The notes under the pieces: generated by a model
Told to the model about the DNA's origin: nothing
The model's input: only the letters and a program-made list of their open reading frames with translations
The model's database searches: none
DNA from: Lentimicrobiaceae bacterium
GTDB lineage: Bacteria; Bacteroidota; Bacteroidia; Bacteroidales; F082
Direction of reading: 5' to 3'
Assembly: GCA_018661505.1 (NCBI GenBank)
Contig: JABJIE010000026.1
Location: 62,001-126,000, forward strand
Length of the DNA stretch: 64,000 nucleotides
Part shown: positions 7,952-15,905 of the stretch, piece by piece
Layout of the letters: the number at the start of each line of letters is the position of its first letter
Numbering within the stretch: the stretch's first letter is position 1
Made by a program: the position numbers and the translations under genes

Positions 7952-9226
7952 TCATTTTCGCTTTTTATGTCTGTCTTTATAATTTGATGAATGTGATTTT
8001 TTTTTATTTTTTGCGGCAAAATATTCTTGCTTTCTTTGTGCTTTCTGCTTTTCAAACACTTTCTTTTCCTCGGCCGTCATTGGATTGTCAGTTTGAGGAT
8101 AAGGATGTTCATTAATAACCTCAATTTTCTTGTTTATTAGTTTTTCAATGTCTTTTATATAAGAGTTTTCTTCGGGCTCACAAATAGATATGGATACACC
8201 TTCATCTCCAGCCCTACCTGATCGTCCAATCCTATGAACATAGGTTTCAGCTATATTTGGGATATCATAATTGATAACATACCTCAATTTATCGATGTCA
8301 ATTCCTCGTGCTGCAATATCAGTGGCAACTAAAACACTTATTTCTCCACTTTTAAATTGCTTTAGCGCTTTTTGTCTTTGATTTTGTGCTTTGTCACCAT
8401 GTATGGCTGCTGTTTTGATTTTCTGTTTCTTTAGATTACGAACTATTTTGTCAGCACCATGCTTAGTTCTGGAAAATAACAGTACTTGATTAATTTTATG
8501 ATGCTTAAGAATATGAAAGAGTAAATCTTTCTTGTTCAACCTGTTGGTGTAGTAGAGATACTGATTTATGGTTTCAGCAGTGGAAGAAACAGGGCTTACT
8601 TCAACTTTAGTAGGATTTTTTAGAATTTTCTTTGATAGATCAACAATATTATTTGGCATTGTTGCTGAAAAGAATAGAGACTGTCGGTTGTGTGGTAACT
8701 TTGAAATTATCTTTCGAATATCATGAATAAATCCCATGTCTAGCATTCTATCAGCTTCGTCTAAAACGAAATATTCAATATCTTTCAGTTTAATAAAACC
8801 CTGGTCCATAAGGTCCAAAAGTCTCCCGGGCGTGGCAACAAGAATATTAACTCCTCTGCGCAGTGCTTGGGTTTGAGCACTCTGATTAACACCTCCAAAA
8901 ATAACTGTATTTTTTATTCGTGTATGTTTACCATAGGTTGAAAAACTCTCTCCTATTTGAATAGCCAATTCACGAGTAGGGGTTATAATGAGTGCATTTA
9001 TTTTGAGTGGGCTGTTGTTATGTTTGCGATTATGAAATAAGTGCTGCAATATTGGAATGGCAAAAGCTGCTGTTTTACCTGTACCAGTTTGTGCACTTCC
9101 TAAAACATCTTTTCTATTTAGTATAAGAGGAATTGCTTTCTCCTGTATCGATGTAGGCACAGAATATTTTTCTTCATTTAGAGCCTTTAAAATTGGCTCA
9201 ATAATTCCTAAATCTTTAAATTTCAT
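7952..9226 (-). CDS. DEAD-box ATP-dependent RNA helicase, RhlE type
   Basis: A 424-residue helicase with all core motifs in order: Q motif (VPTSIQEKAIPLIL), Walker A (AQTGTGKTA), PTRELAIQ, TPGRLLD, the DEAD box (VLDEADRMLDMGF), SAT, and motif VI HRIGRSGRAG. The C-terminus is a lysine-rich, low-complexity tail ending KDRHKKRK, typical of RhlE-like proteins and probably RNA-binding. The role is RNA unwinding in ribosome assembly or RNA decay, often in cold adaptation. Monocistronic, preceded by a 277-bp gap. Confidence 0.95.
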   Translation of the reverse strand: MKFKDLGIIEPILKALNEEKYSVPTSIQEKAIPLILNRKDVLGSAQTGTGKTAAFAIPILQHLFHNRKHNNSPLKINALIITPTRELAIQIGESFSTYGKHTRIKNTVIFGGVNQSAQTQALRRGVNILVATPGRLLDLMDQGFIKLKDIEYFVLDEADRMLDMGFIHDIRKIISKLPHNRQSLFFSATMPNNIVDLSKKILKNPTKVEVSPVSSTAETINQYLYYTNRLNKKDLLFHILKHHKINQVLLFSRTKHGADKIVRNLKKQKIKTAAIHGDKAQNQRQKALKQFKSGEISVLVATDIAARGIDIDKLRYVINYDIPNIAETYVHRIGRSGRAGDEGVSISICEPEENSYIKDIEKLINKKIEVINEHPYPQTDNPMTAEEKKVFEKQKAQRKQEYFAAKNKKKSHSSNYKDRHKKRK

Positions 9227-9343
9227 TCATTAATTTTTTTAATTTACTATCAATTGATAAGTGGCGCAGTAATGACATTTAAGTTAGAAGGAATGAAATT
9301 ACATTAAACCAAATTTTAAAGCGGCAATATACAAAATGCAAAT

Positions 9344-9376
9344 AAAAAAGCGATTTGAGTTTTCACCCAAACCGCC
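9344..9376 (-). terminator. Probable Rho-independent terminator (minus strand)
   Basis: Read on the minus strand, GCGGTTTGGG pairs imperfectly with CTCAAATCGC around a short loop and is followed by TTTTTT. It lies about 128 bp beyond the stop of the DUF1254/DUF1214 gene and upstream of the helicase gene, so it probably ends the DUF1254 transcript. No coding frame is evident in the surrounding 277-bp gap. Confidence 0.6.
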
Positions 9377-9503
9377 ATTGAATATAATTTTATAAAAGCT
9401 ATGGTTAAAGCTTTAAAATTAATTTGTCATAACTATAACATAAGTAATATTCAGAAAACAAATAAAATAATTCCCAAGTTTTAACTTATATTTTAACCTG
9501 ATA

Positions 9504-10544
9504 TTATTTAACTTTTGTGATTAGTTTAGTTGGGTCATAGCCTTCTTCATTTGAGCTAACCTGTTTACTTGGTCCATAATGACGCATTAATACATTAAAT
9601 TTTCCAGTAGTGTTGCCTTCAACAATAGGAATATTATTTGGTTTTCCATCACATCCAAAATGCAAAGTAATTGTTCCATCTTTGTTTATAACAGGATTCA
9701 TCTCACTAGATATGTTAGCTATATCATTAAATATTCTGCCATTACCATTATATACTGTAGCAGACCAGAAATATTTATCCTTAGGGTCAGGAAAAGTTAC
9801 TTCATAACAACCATCAGCAGGAAAATATTTACTTGTTTGATATACATTATCTTGTACCATAGCACCTCCCCAGCCTCCAGCTGCGCCTACATAATTCATG
9901 TAGGGAGTTTGACCACTTTCAGGATTTCCATATGCTTTTGATTGATCATAACCATTAGAAAAAGCAATGTTACCAATATTTTCAACAGCACGGAAAGATT
10001 CCATATCCCAGTTTTTAACTTTGAATGGTTTGCCACTTCCTGCTTCAATAATTAAGTTTTCTCTTATATCGCCTTCTAGTGCACGAACAATCACAAAAGC
10101 ATAATCCGTTTTCGCTGTGATTTTGTGTCTTCCATCCCCATAAATCATAGGTTGTGTTTCATGATTTTCATCAACAACTTGTATCGTAACATATTTATCA
10201 GTCTTTGGAATTGTAATGTAAACGTCGCCACCCGACATATCAATCACAGCCCCAGAATAGGGGGTATCTCTATTCATTCGAACAACAAATTGTTCATCTG
10301 GGTTACTACTTGGTATTGGCATTGTAACAAATTGGTTTACCCCTCCTGCCATATTTGAAATTGCACCTAATCTCATATTACTATATGCTTGTGCAAAATT
10401 TTCTTGGGTGACATTGATTGGAGACATTTCATTTTTTTCTATCTCAACATTTGAATCTCCGGATTCTTTTTTAGTGTCTATATCGCATGATATAATCAAT
10501 CCGATAATGAGAGTTATAGATAATAAAAGGTTTAATTTTTTCAT
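9504..10544 (-). CDS. DUF1254/DUF1214 domain-containing lipoprotein
   Basis: 346 residues. The signal peptide ends LIISC, a lipobox, so the protein is likely lipid-anchored in the periplasm or outer membrane. The middle carries the DUF1254 signature (VRMNRDTPYSGAVIDMSGG) and the C-terminal half the DUF1214 signature (FWSATVYNGNGRI and TLHFGCDGKP). The family is widespread but functionally uncharacterised. The gene appears monocistronic, with a terminator about 130 bp downstream. Confidence 0.88.
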   Translation of the reverse strand: MKKLNLLLSITLIIGLIISCDIDTKKESGDSNVEIEKNEMSPINVTQENFAQAYSNMRLGAISNMAGGVNQFVTMPIPSSNPDEQFVVRMNRDTPYSGAVIDMSGGDVYITIPKTDKYVTIQVVDENHETQPMIYGDGRHKITAKTDYAFVIVRALEGDIRENLIIEAGSGKPFKVKNWDMESFRAVENIGNIAFSNGYDQSKAYGNPESGQTPYMNYVGAAGGWGGAMVQDNVYQTSKYFPADGCYEVTFPDPKDKYFWSATVYNGNGRIFNDIANISSEMNPVINKDGTITLHFGCDGKPNNIPIVEGNTTGKFNVLMRHYGPSKQVSSNEEGYDPTKLITKVK

Positions 10545-10720
10545 AATTGCTTTATTGTTTATTATTGTTTATTGTTTTTATTTCCACTTGCCAATGAATA
10601 GCAATAAGAAGATATCATAACAAATCTTGTTTTGCTATATATTCAATCATTAAATATATATATGTTTTATAACGTACAATTAACCGAAAAAATATAGTAA
10701 TCCAGCTTTTTAATGATTTT

Positions 10721-11908
10721 TTACTCATCTTTCACGAGTCTAAATCCTATGTGTTGCATTCCTGTGTCTGGAGATAACCTCATTCTTCTTGAATTTCTAT
10801 AACCTGAACACCAGTTATCATGACATAAAAATGAACCTCCACGCACTACCTTATTTGTTGCATTTGGATTATTAATTTCAATACTCTCTTCCGGCCCCTG
10901 AGGGTTATAGGTAATCTTGCTTGCATTTTTTAATTCATTATAATAATAAGGGCTATACCAATCATTTGTCCACTCCCATACATTACCTGATATATCATAT
11001 AGGCCATAGTCATTTGGAGGAAATGACTTTACGGGTGCAATATTCTCAAAACCATCAAGTGCAGTATTTGTGTATGGAAAATCTCCTTGTAAAAAATTTC
11101 CTTTCCAATTTCCTGAATCAACAGTTTCATTACCCCATGGATACATTGTTCCATTTCTTCCACCCCGCATTGCATATTCGTATTCTGCTTCTGTTGGCAA
11201 TCTCTTGCCCATCCATTTAGCATAAGCCATTGCATCATACCAAGATACTTGTGTAACTGGTAAGTTTTTAATTTCATTTATGGAAACTGTGTTACCATCA
11301 GGATTTTTCCAAAATGCTCCTTGTGTAAACACCCACCAATTGCTTAGGTTATTTTTATCCACCTTGTCATCTACAAGATGAAATACTAATGCTCCTGCTT
11401 TTAATTGTTCATCTGAAGGTTTTGGAGTTCCTTCTGGCAATTGCTTTTTTAATTCTTCCCAATTAATATCATACTCTGCAACTGTTTTATAGTTTGTAGC
11501 ATTAATAAACTCCATGTACTGACCAATGGTTACTTCGTGTTCGTCCATATAAAAATCGTCAACCTGGACAAGATGTTTAGGGAATTCATCTCCTTGCGGA
11601 AGCGCTGTTTCGGGCATTTCATTATTCTCCTTAGGGAAATCTCCCCCCATCTGAAATTTTCCTCCCTTTATGAATACCATTCCCGTTTTGGATGATGATT
11701 TCTTGGCTGAAGGTTTTATTAATTTTATGGCATCCATAAAGTTTTTTTCCAAAAAATCTTTGCCCAATAAACTATCTGTTAATGAACAGGAATGATTTTC
11801 ATTGGATGTTGTCTCAGAATTTTTATGCGGATGACATGAAATGAAAGTCAATCCTAAAAAAAATAAAATGTGAATTACATTACTTTTTATTTTTAAACTG
11901 AAGGCCAT
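10721..11908 (-). CDS. Formylglycine-generating-enzyme (SUMF1) family lipoprotein
   Basis: 395 residues. A signal peptide ends TFISC, suggesting an exported lipoprotein. The FGE-sulfatase domain spans about residues 75-390, with the usual MGGDFP..DEFPKHLVQVDDFYMDEHEVT opening region and SGNVWEWTNDWYS. Near the end, RGGSFLCHDNWCSGYR keeps two cysteines five residues apart (362 and 367), matching the copper-binding cysteine pair of true formylglycine-generating enzymes. FGE converts a sulfatase cysteine to formylglycine; many Bacteroidota paralogues have other or structural roles (for example GldK-like), but those usually lack this pair. No sulfatase gene is adjacent. Confidence 0.85.
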   Translation of the reverse strand: MAFSLKIKSNVIHILFFLGLTFISCHPHKNSETTSNENHSCSLTDSLLGKDFLEKNFMDAIKLIKPSAKKSSSKTGMVFIKGGKFQMGGDFPKENNEMPETALPQGDEFPKHLVQVDDFYMDEHEVTIGQYMEFINATNYKTVAEYDINWEELKKQLPEGTPKPSDEQLKAGALVFHLVDDKVDKNNLSNWWVFTQGAFWKNPDGNTVSINEIKNLPVTQVSWYDAMAYAKWMGKRLPTEAEYEYAMRGGRNGTMYPWGNETVDSGNWKGNFLQGDFPYTNTALDGFENIAPVKSFPPNDYGLYDISGNVWEWTNDWYSPYYYNELKNASKITYNPQGPEESIEINNPNATNKVVRGGSFLCHDNWCSGYRNSRRMRLSPDTGMQHIGFRLVKDE

Positions 11909-12029
11909 ATTTCATTTGTTGGGACATAGTTTCACTTTATAACATTATGAAGCACGGATGATTTAAAAGAAGATTTAAAAAAAATCTTGATAATATAAAT
12001 CTATCTGTGTTTCTTAATCGTTATCAAAA

Positions 12030-12183
12030 ATAAATATTTTCATGATTGTAATATTATTATCTTAATATCACCTTGGAAGTGGAAGTGGAGTTGCTTGTTT
12101 TAACAACAACGAAATATATGCCTGGCGGTTGATCTAAATGTATTTGAGCATTGGACGTCAGATCATCATTGGAAAAGACCAAT
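12030..12183. repeat. 154-bp direct repeat, left copy
   Basis: Aligns without gaps to 14310-14463, with three differences (12045 A/T, 12087 G/T, 12126 C/T), about 98% identity. The copies are exactly 2,280 bp apart and in the same orientation, enclosing the antiporter gene. Identity stops abruptly at both ends. Confidence 0.97.
12057..12183 (-). pseudogene. Orphan 3' fragment of a T9SS type A sorting-domain gene
   Basis: The left repeat copy carries the last ~42 codons and stop of the neighbouring FG-GAP protein: the frame reads VFSNDDLTSN through PPGIYFVVVKT to KVILR and stops. The frame upstream differs from the intact gene and meets a stop within about 12 codons, with no start or gene body. 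It therefore cannot make a secreted protein and is a duplicated scrap. Confidence 0.85.
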
Positions 12184-12343
12184 ACTTTTACACTTTTCAC
12201 TAAACACTCTCAATTTCTCTAAATCTTGTAAGAAAAAGGTCGATAATTGGACTACGTTGTGTAACATTCTTCATCTTTCTTTTTTCTAATAATTTCGTTT
12301 ATTAAATCTTTCTATATTTACTCAAAAACTAAAACCGTTAACC

Positions 12344-14263
12344 TTGACAAGCCAAACCATCATATTTTTGTCTGCTTTTATTCTTATTGCAATTGCTGCA
12401 CAACGGGTGTCATTTGAGTTTCAGAAAGTTGGACTGCCATTAATAACAGGAATGCTTTTAATTGGGATAATTGCTGGACCATTTGTTTTACATATGTTTC
12501 CTAAAGGGGCACATCAAAATCTCGATTTCATCAATGATATTGCTCTTGCATTTATTGCTTTTGCTGCCGGTTCTGAACTATATTTAAAAGAAATTAGAAA
12601 CAGAATCCGACAAATAGCATGGATTACCTTCGGGCAATTGGTTGTAACCTTTCTATTAAGTGCTTCCATTGTTTATTTTATTTCCAATCAGATACCTTTT
12701 ATGTCGGGTTTACCTCAAAATACCAAGTTAGCTATTTCCATTCTGATGGGTGTAATTTTTGTAGCTCGTTCGCCATCTTCTGCAATTGCAATTATCAATG
12801 AGATGCGTGCAAAAGGACCATTTACACGTACAGCATTAGGAGTAACAGTAATAAAAGATGTTCTAGTGATAATTTTATTTACAATTACTTTTGCTATAGG
12901 AAAGTCTCTTGTAAATGGTGCTGAGATGGGTTTTGGTTTCGTAATTCTTTTGCTGATTGAATTGGTAATTTCTTTCGCTTTAGGCTTTGTACTTAGCAAG
13001 CTCATCACCTTTTTATTATCAAAGCCAATAAATAAGAAAGTAAAATCGCTTTTACTTTTAGTTGTCGGATATTTAATTTATGTATTGGCACATTATGTTA
13101 AAATTCATTCACATAGTATAATAGGTGTAAGCTTTCTTATTGAACCTTTAATTATTTGCATAATAGCTGGCTTTTTAGTGTCAAACTTCTCCAATTATCG
13201 TTTTGAGTTTTCAAGTATTATTGAAGATGTAGGCCCTTTTGTTTATTTGGCATTTTTCACGCTTACAGGTCTTTCTCTCTCTTTTGATGTTTTACTTTCT
13301 GTATGGGAAATAGCAGTTTTATTATTTTTTGTTCGATTAATAAGCATTGTTTTAGGGGCATTAATTGGTGGTGTTATAGCAGGAGATTCCATGAAGTTTA
13401 ATTTACTAGGATGGATGCCATATATTACGCAAGCAGGAGTTGGTTTAGGGCTTGCTACTATTGTAGCTGCTGAATTTCAGTTGTGGGGTGAAGAGTTTCT
13501 AACTCTTGTAATTGCGGTAATTATAATTAGCCAAATAGTGGGTCCTCCACTCTTTAAATGGGCTATAAAATTGGTAAATGAAGACCATACAAAAGCGGAC
13601 TCTAAGGATGGTGATGATGTGAGAGATGCAATTGTTTTTGGATTTGAAAACCAATCTATTGCTTTGGCCACTCAGCTTAAAAATCAATCTTGGAATGTGA
13701 AGATAGCAACCCAACTATCTGAAGAAAAAACAAGAACGATTGAAGATGTAGAAATTGCTCATATTGCGGGGTTAACAAAAGAATCATTTTATACTATCGA
13801 GTGCGAAAAGGCTAATACCATTGTATGTTTATTATCGGATGAAGAAAATTATAAAATTTGTGAGATTGCTTATGAGTATTTAGGCACAAAAAATGTTGTT
13901 GTTCGTTTGCATGATAGAAATTGGATTGAGAAGTTTCATCAATTAGGAGTTAAAATTGTAGAACCAAATACCGCTATGGTTAGTTTACTTGATCACTTTG
14001 TACGTTCACCTCAAGCTACATCACTCTTGCTTGGCATGGAAGAAAATCAAGATACTATTGATGTGGAGATTACAGATGATAACATACATGGAATGGCTCT
14101 TAGAAATTTACGTTTCCCTTCTGATGTTACAATTTTGTCGGTTCACAGAAAAGAAAGTGCACTCGTATGTCATGGTTTTACTAGGTTAAGAAAAGGAGAT
14201 ATAGTTACTGTTGTTGGCACCCTTGAAAGTTTGGAGAAAGTCAGTCTCAAATTAGGTAATTAA
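12344..14263 (+). CDS. CPA2-type cation:proton antiporter with C-terminal TrkA/RCK-like domains
   Basis: 639 residues. About residues 5-405 form a Na+/H+-exchanger-type membrane domain with 12 or so helices; ARSPSSAIAIINEM matches the conserved unwound-helix region of CPA2 proteins. Residues ~420-545 resemble an RCK-N/TrkA-N regulatory fold, but the usual GxGxxG is replaced by GFENQS. The last ~80 residues resemble a TrkA-C domain (LRKGDIVTVVGTLESLEKV). It likely exchanges Na+ or K+ for protons at the inner membrane. The start is TTG at 12344, with no better candidate upstream. It sits between 154-bp direct repeats. Confidence 0.92.
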   Translation: MTSQTIIFLSAFILIAIAAQRVSFEFQKVGLPLITGMLLIGIIAGPFVLHMFPKGAHQNLDFINDIALAFIAFAAGSELYLKEIRNRIRQIAWITFGQLVVTFLLSASIVYFISNQIPFMSGLPQNTKLAISILMGVIFVARSPSSAIAIINEMRAKGPFTRTALGVTVIKDVLVIILFTITFAIGKSLVNGAEMGFGFVILLLIELVISFALGFVLSKLITFLLSKPINKKVKSLLLLVVGYLIYVLAHYVKIHSHSIIGVSFLIEPLIICIIAGFLVSNFSNYRFEFSSIIEDVGPFVYLAFFTLTGLSLSFDVLLSVWEIAVLLFFVRLISIVLGALIGGVIAGDSMKFNLLGWMPYITQAGVGLGLATIVAAEFQLWGEEFLTLVIAVIIISQIVGPPLFKWAIKLVNEDHTKADSKDGDDVRDAIVFGFENQSIALATQLKNQSWNVKIATQLSEEKTRTIEDVEIAHIAGLTKESFYTIECEKANTIVCLLSDEENYKICEIAYEYLGTKNVVVRLHDRNWIEKFHQLGVKIVEPNTAMVSLLDHFVRSPQATSLLLGMEENQDTIDVEITDDNIHGMALRNLRFPSDVTILSVHRKESALVCHGFTRLRKGDIVTVVGTLESLEKVSLKLGN

Positions 14264-14309
14264 TTTATTTTTGCTCCAAATACTCTTTGATGAAGAAATT
14301 AATGTTAGG

Positions 14310-14463
14310 ATAAATATTTTCATGTTTGTAATATTATTATCTTAATATCACCTTGGAAGTGGAAGTTGAGTTGCTTGTTTTAACAACAACGAAATATATG
14401 CCTGGTGGTTGATCTAAATGTATTTGAGCATTGGACGTCAGATCATCATTGGAAAAGACCAAT
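14310..14463. repeat. 154-bp direct repeat, right copy
   Basis: Matches 12030-12183 at 151 of 154 positions. It covers the last ~42 codons, the stop and 27 bp downstream of the intact FG-GAP/T9SS gene (stop at 14337-14339), and begins 46 bp after the antiporter stop codon. Confidence 0.97.
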
Positions 14464-15794
14464 TCACCAATTGTATTATATATTTTTATTGAAGAAGTAG
14501 ATGTGTTTACCGTCTCAATATTTATGGTTCCCGCAGAAGGGTTAGGATAGATAAACGTATTCTCATTGCCTTCATCAAACGCTATTTCTACTGAAGTGGT
14601 GACAAGCATATTTTTATAAACTCTTGGCTTAAAAATATCTGTAGTTGCTTGATTTGCAATACCCGTAACAATCATATCAAGATCGTTATCACCATCAATA
14701 TCACCAATTGCTGTGGTTGATCCATAAACTCTTACCAGTGAGTCTACCAGGTTAAAATTGTTATTTCCCAAATTTTCGTAGATGTGCGCTGCCACACCCG
14801 CTCCTCCAGTAGCACCAGTAACAAACACATCTAAATCATTATCATTGTCAAAATCAGCAAAATCGACTGTCCCTATTGAGGATGCTATAAAGGGTGTATT
14901 TGTTTCTAAACTAAATACCCCGCTTCCATCATTTAGATATAATTGACAGACATACTCAAAAGCATCATTATTTCCATTTATAAGTATATCAACATCACCA
15001 TCTCCATCAGAGTCACCAGCACAAATATTACTATTTTCAACTCCATCAAAAGGTGTATTATTAACCAAACTAAAATTGCCTAAGCCATCATTTTCATATA
15101 AGCTGGTCTTTTTTTCACCATTGTTATCTGTTCCCGTAATGATTAGATCCATATCGTTGTCGTTATCCATATCGAAAAAAGTTGAGGAAGATCCTCCTTC
15201 AAAAGGAGTTGATACTACCTCAGAGTAATCTCCCGTGCCATCGTTCAGGTAAAGTTTTGAGAATACTGTGTTATTATTGTCCAGCCCACACATAAAAATA
15301 TCCAGATCGCCATCGTTGTCAATATCTTCAAAGTCAACATCTCCTCCTAGGGTTCCTTCAAATGGGGTATTGGGGTCTAAGGTATAATTACCATCGCCAT
15401 CGTTGAGATAAAAATTAGCATAATAGACCGGACTGCCATCTCTTCCGGTTAGCATTAAATCCAAATCTCCATCTCCATCAACATCGGCAAACGATATATC
15501 ACCAAATTCAGTGTCGTTAGAAAGTCCCGTATCGGTTATTTCAGTGAAATTGCCCAGGCCGTCATTGCTGTATAATGTTGTTTTACGGTTAGCCAAAACA
15601 GCATCAGGACCTGTAATTATCAAGTCAAGATCGCCATCATTGTCAATATCCCCCATGGCACAAGAGCCTTGTCTGGAATCATGTAGGTTGTTTACCGTTG
15701 TGTCTTCCTGTAAATTGATATTCTGCGCAATACTTGCTACAGAAAAAAGAGTAAACACGAGTTGTAAATACAATAGTTTCATTTTCAAATTCAT
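14337..15794 (-). CDS. FG-GAP/VCBS repeat protein with T9SS type A sorting domain
   Basis: 485 residues. A signal peptide (LYLQLVFTLFSVASIAQ) precedes about seven repeats of ~55 residues, each carrying a calcium-binding DxDxDGDLD-type loop such as GDIDNDGDLDLIITG; the pattern suggests a beta-propeller. The C-terminal ~75 residues are a T9SS sorting domain: FIYPNPSAGTINIE, then IKIYNTIGELVF, ending SKVILR. The protein is therefore exported through the outer membrane and probably anchored on the surface or released. The ligand is unknown. Its 3' end is duplicated on the far side of the antiporter. Confidence 0.93.
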   Translation of the reverse strand: MNLKMKLLYLQLVFTLFSVASIAQNINLQEDTTVNNLHDSRQGSCAMGDIDNDGDLDLIITGPDAVLANRKTTLYSNDGLGNFTEITDTGLSNDTEFGDISFADVDGDGDLDLMLTGRDGSPVYYANFYLNDGDGNYTLDPNTPFEGTLGGDVDFEDIDNDGDLDIFMCGLDNNNTVFSKLYLNDGTGDYSEVVSTPFEGGSSSTFFDMDNDNDMDLIITGTDNNGEKKTSLYENDGLGNFSLVNNTPFDGVENSNICAGDSDGDGDVDILINGNNDAFEYVCQLYLNDGSGVFSLETNTPFIASSIGTVDFADFDNDNDLDVFVTGATGGAGVAAHIYENLGNNNFNLVDSLVRVYGSTTAIGDIDGDNDLDMIVTGIANQATTDIFKPRVYKNMLVTTSVEIAFDEGNENTFIYPNPSAGTINIETVNTSTSSIKIYNTIGELVFSNDDLTSNAQIHLDQPPGIYFVVVKTSNSTSTSKVILR

Positions 15795-15905
15795 TTAATA
15801 CATTAAAAAATATCAAAATGCAAATATGATTATTTATTAATTTAAAATCTTCACGCTTAAGGATGAAAACATGTTAAACATTGTTAAGAGGAAGGTAAAA
15901 GTAAT

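Larger units (their letters stand above)
11909..12343. other. Intergenic region (435 bp) containing an orphan T9SS-tail repeat
   Basis: Between the FGE-like gene (minus) and the antiporter (plus). It contains the left copy of a 154-bp direct repeat (12030-12183), which encodes an orphan piece of a T9SS sorting domain. The remaining bases have no convincing gene; a 24-codon minus-strand frame at 12200-12274 is too short to call. Confidence 0.8.

Noticed and set aside
7769-7987. 72-residue hydrophobic plus-strand ORF
   Set aside because: It overlaps the start of the NTF2-like gene and an A/T-rich gap; no ribosome site or domain supports it.
12200-12274. 24-codon minus-strand ORF starting MKNVTQRSPIIDLF
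   Set aside because: Too short to support, no ribosome site or neighbour context, and next to a duplicated scrap of another gene.
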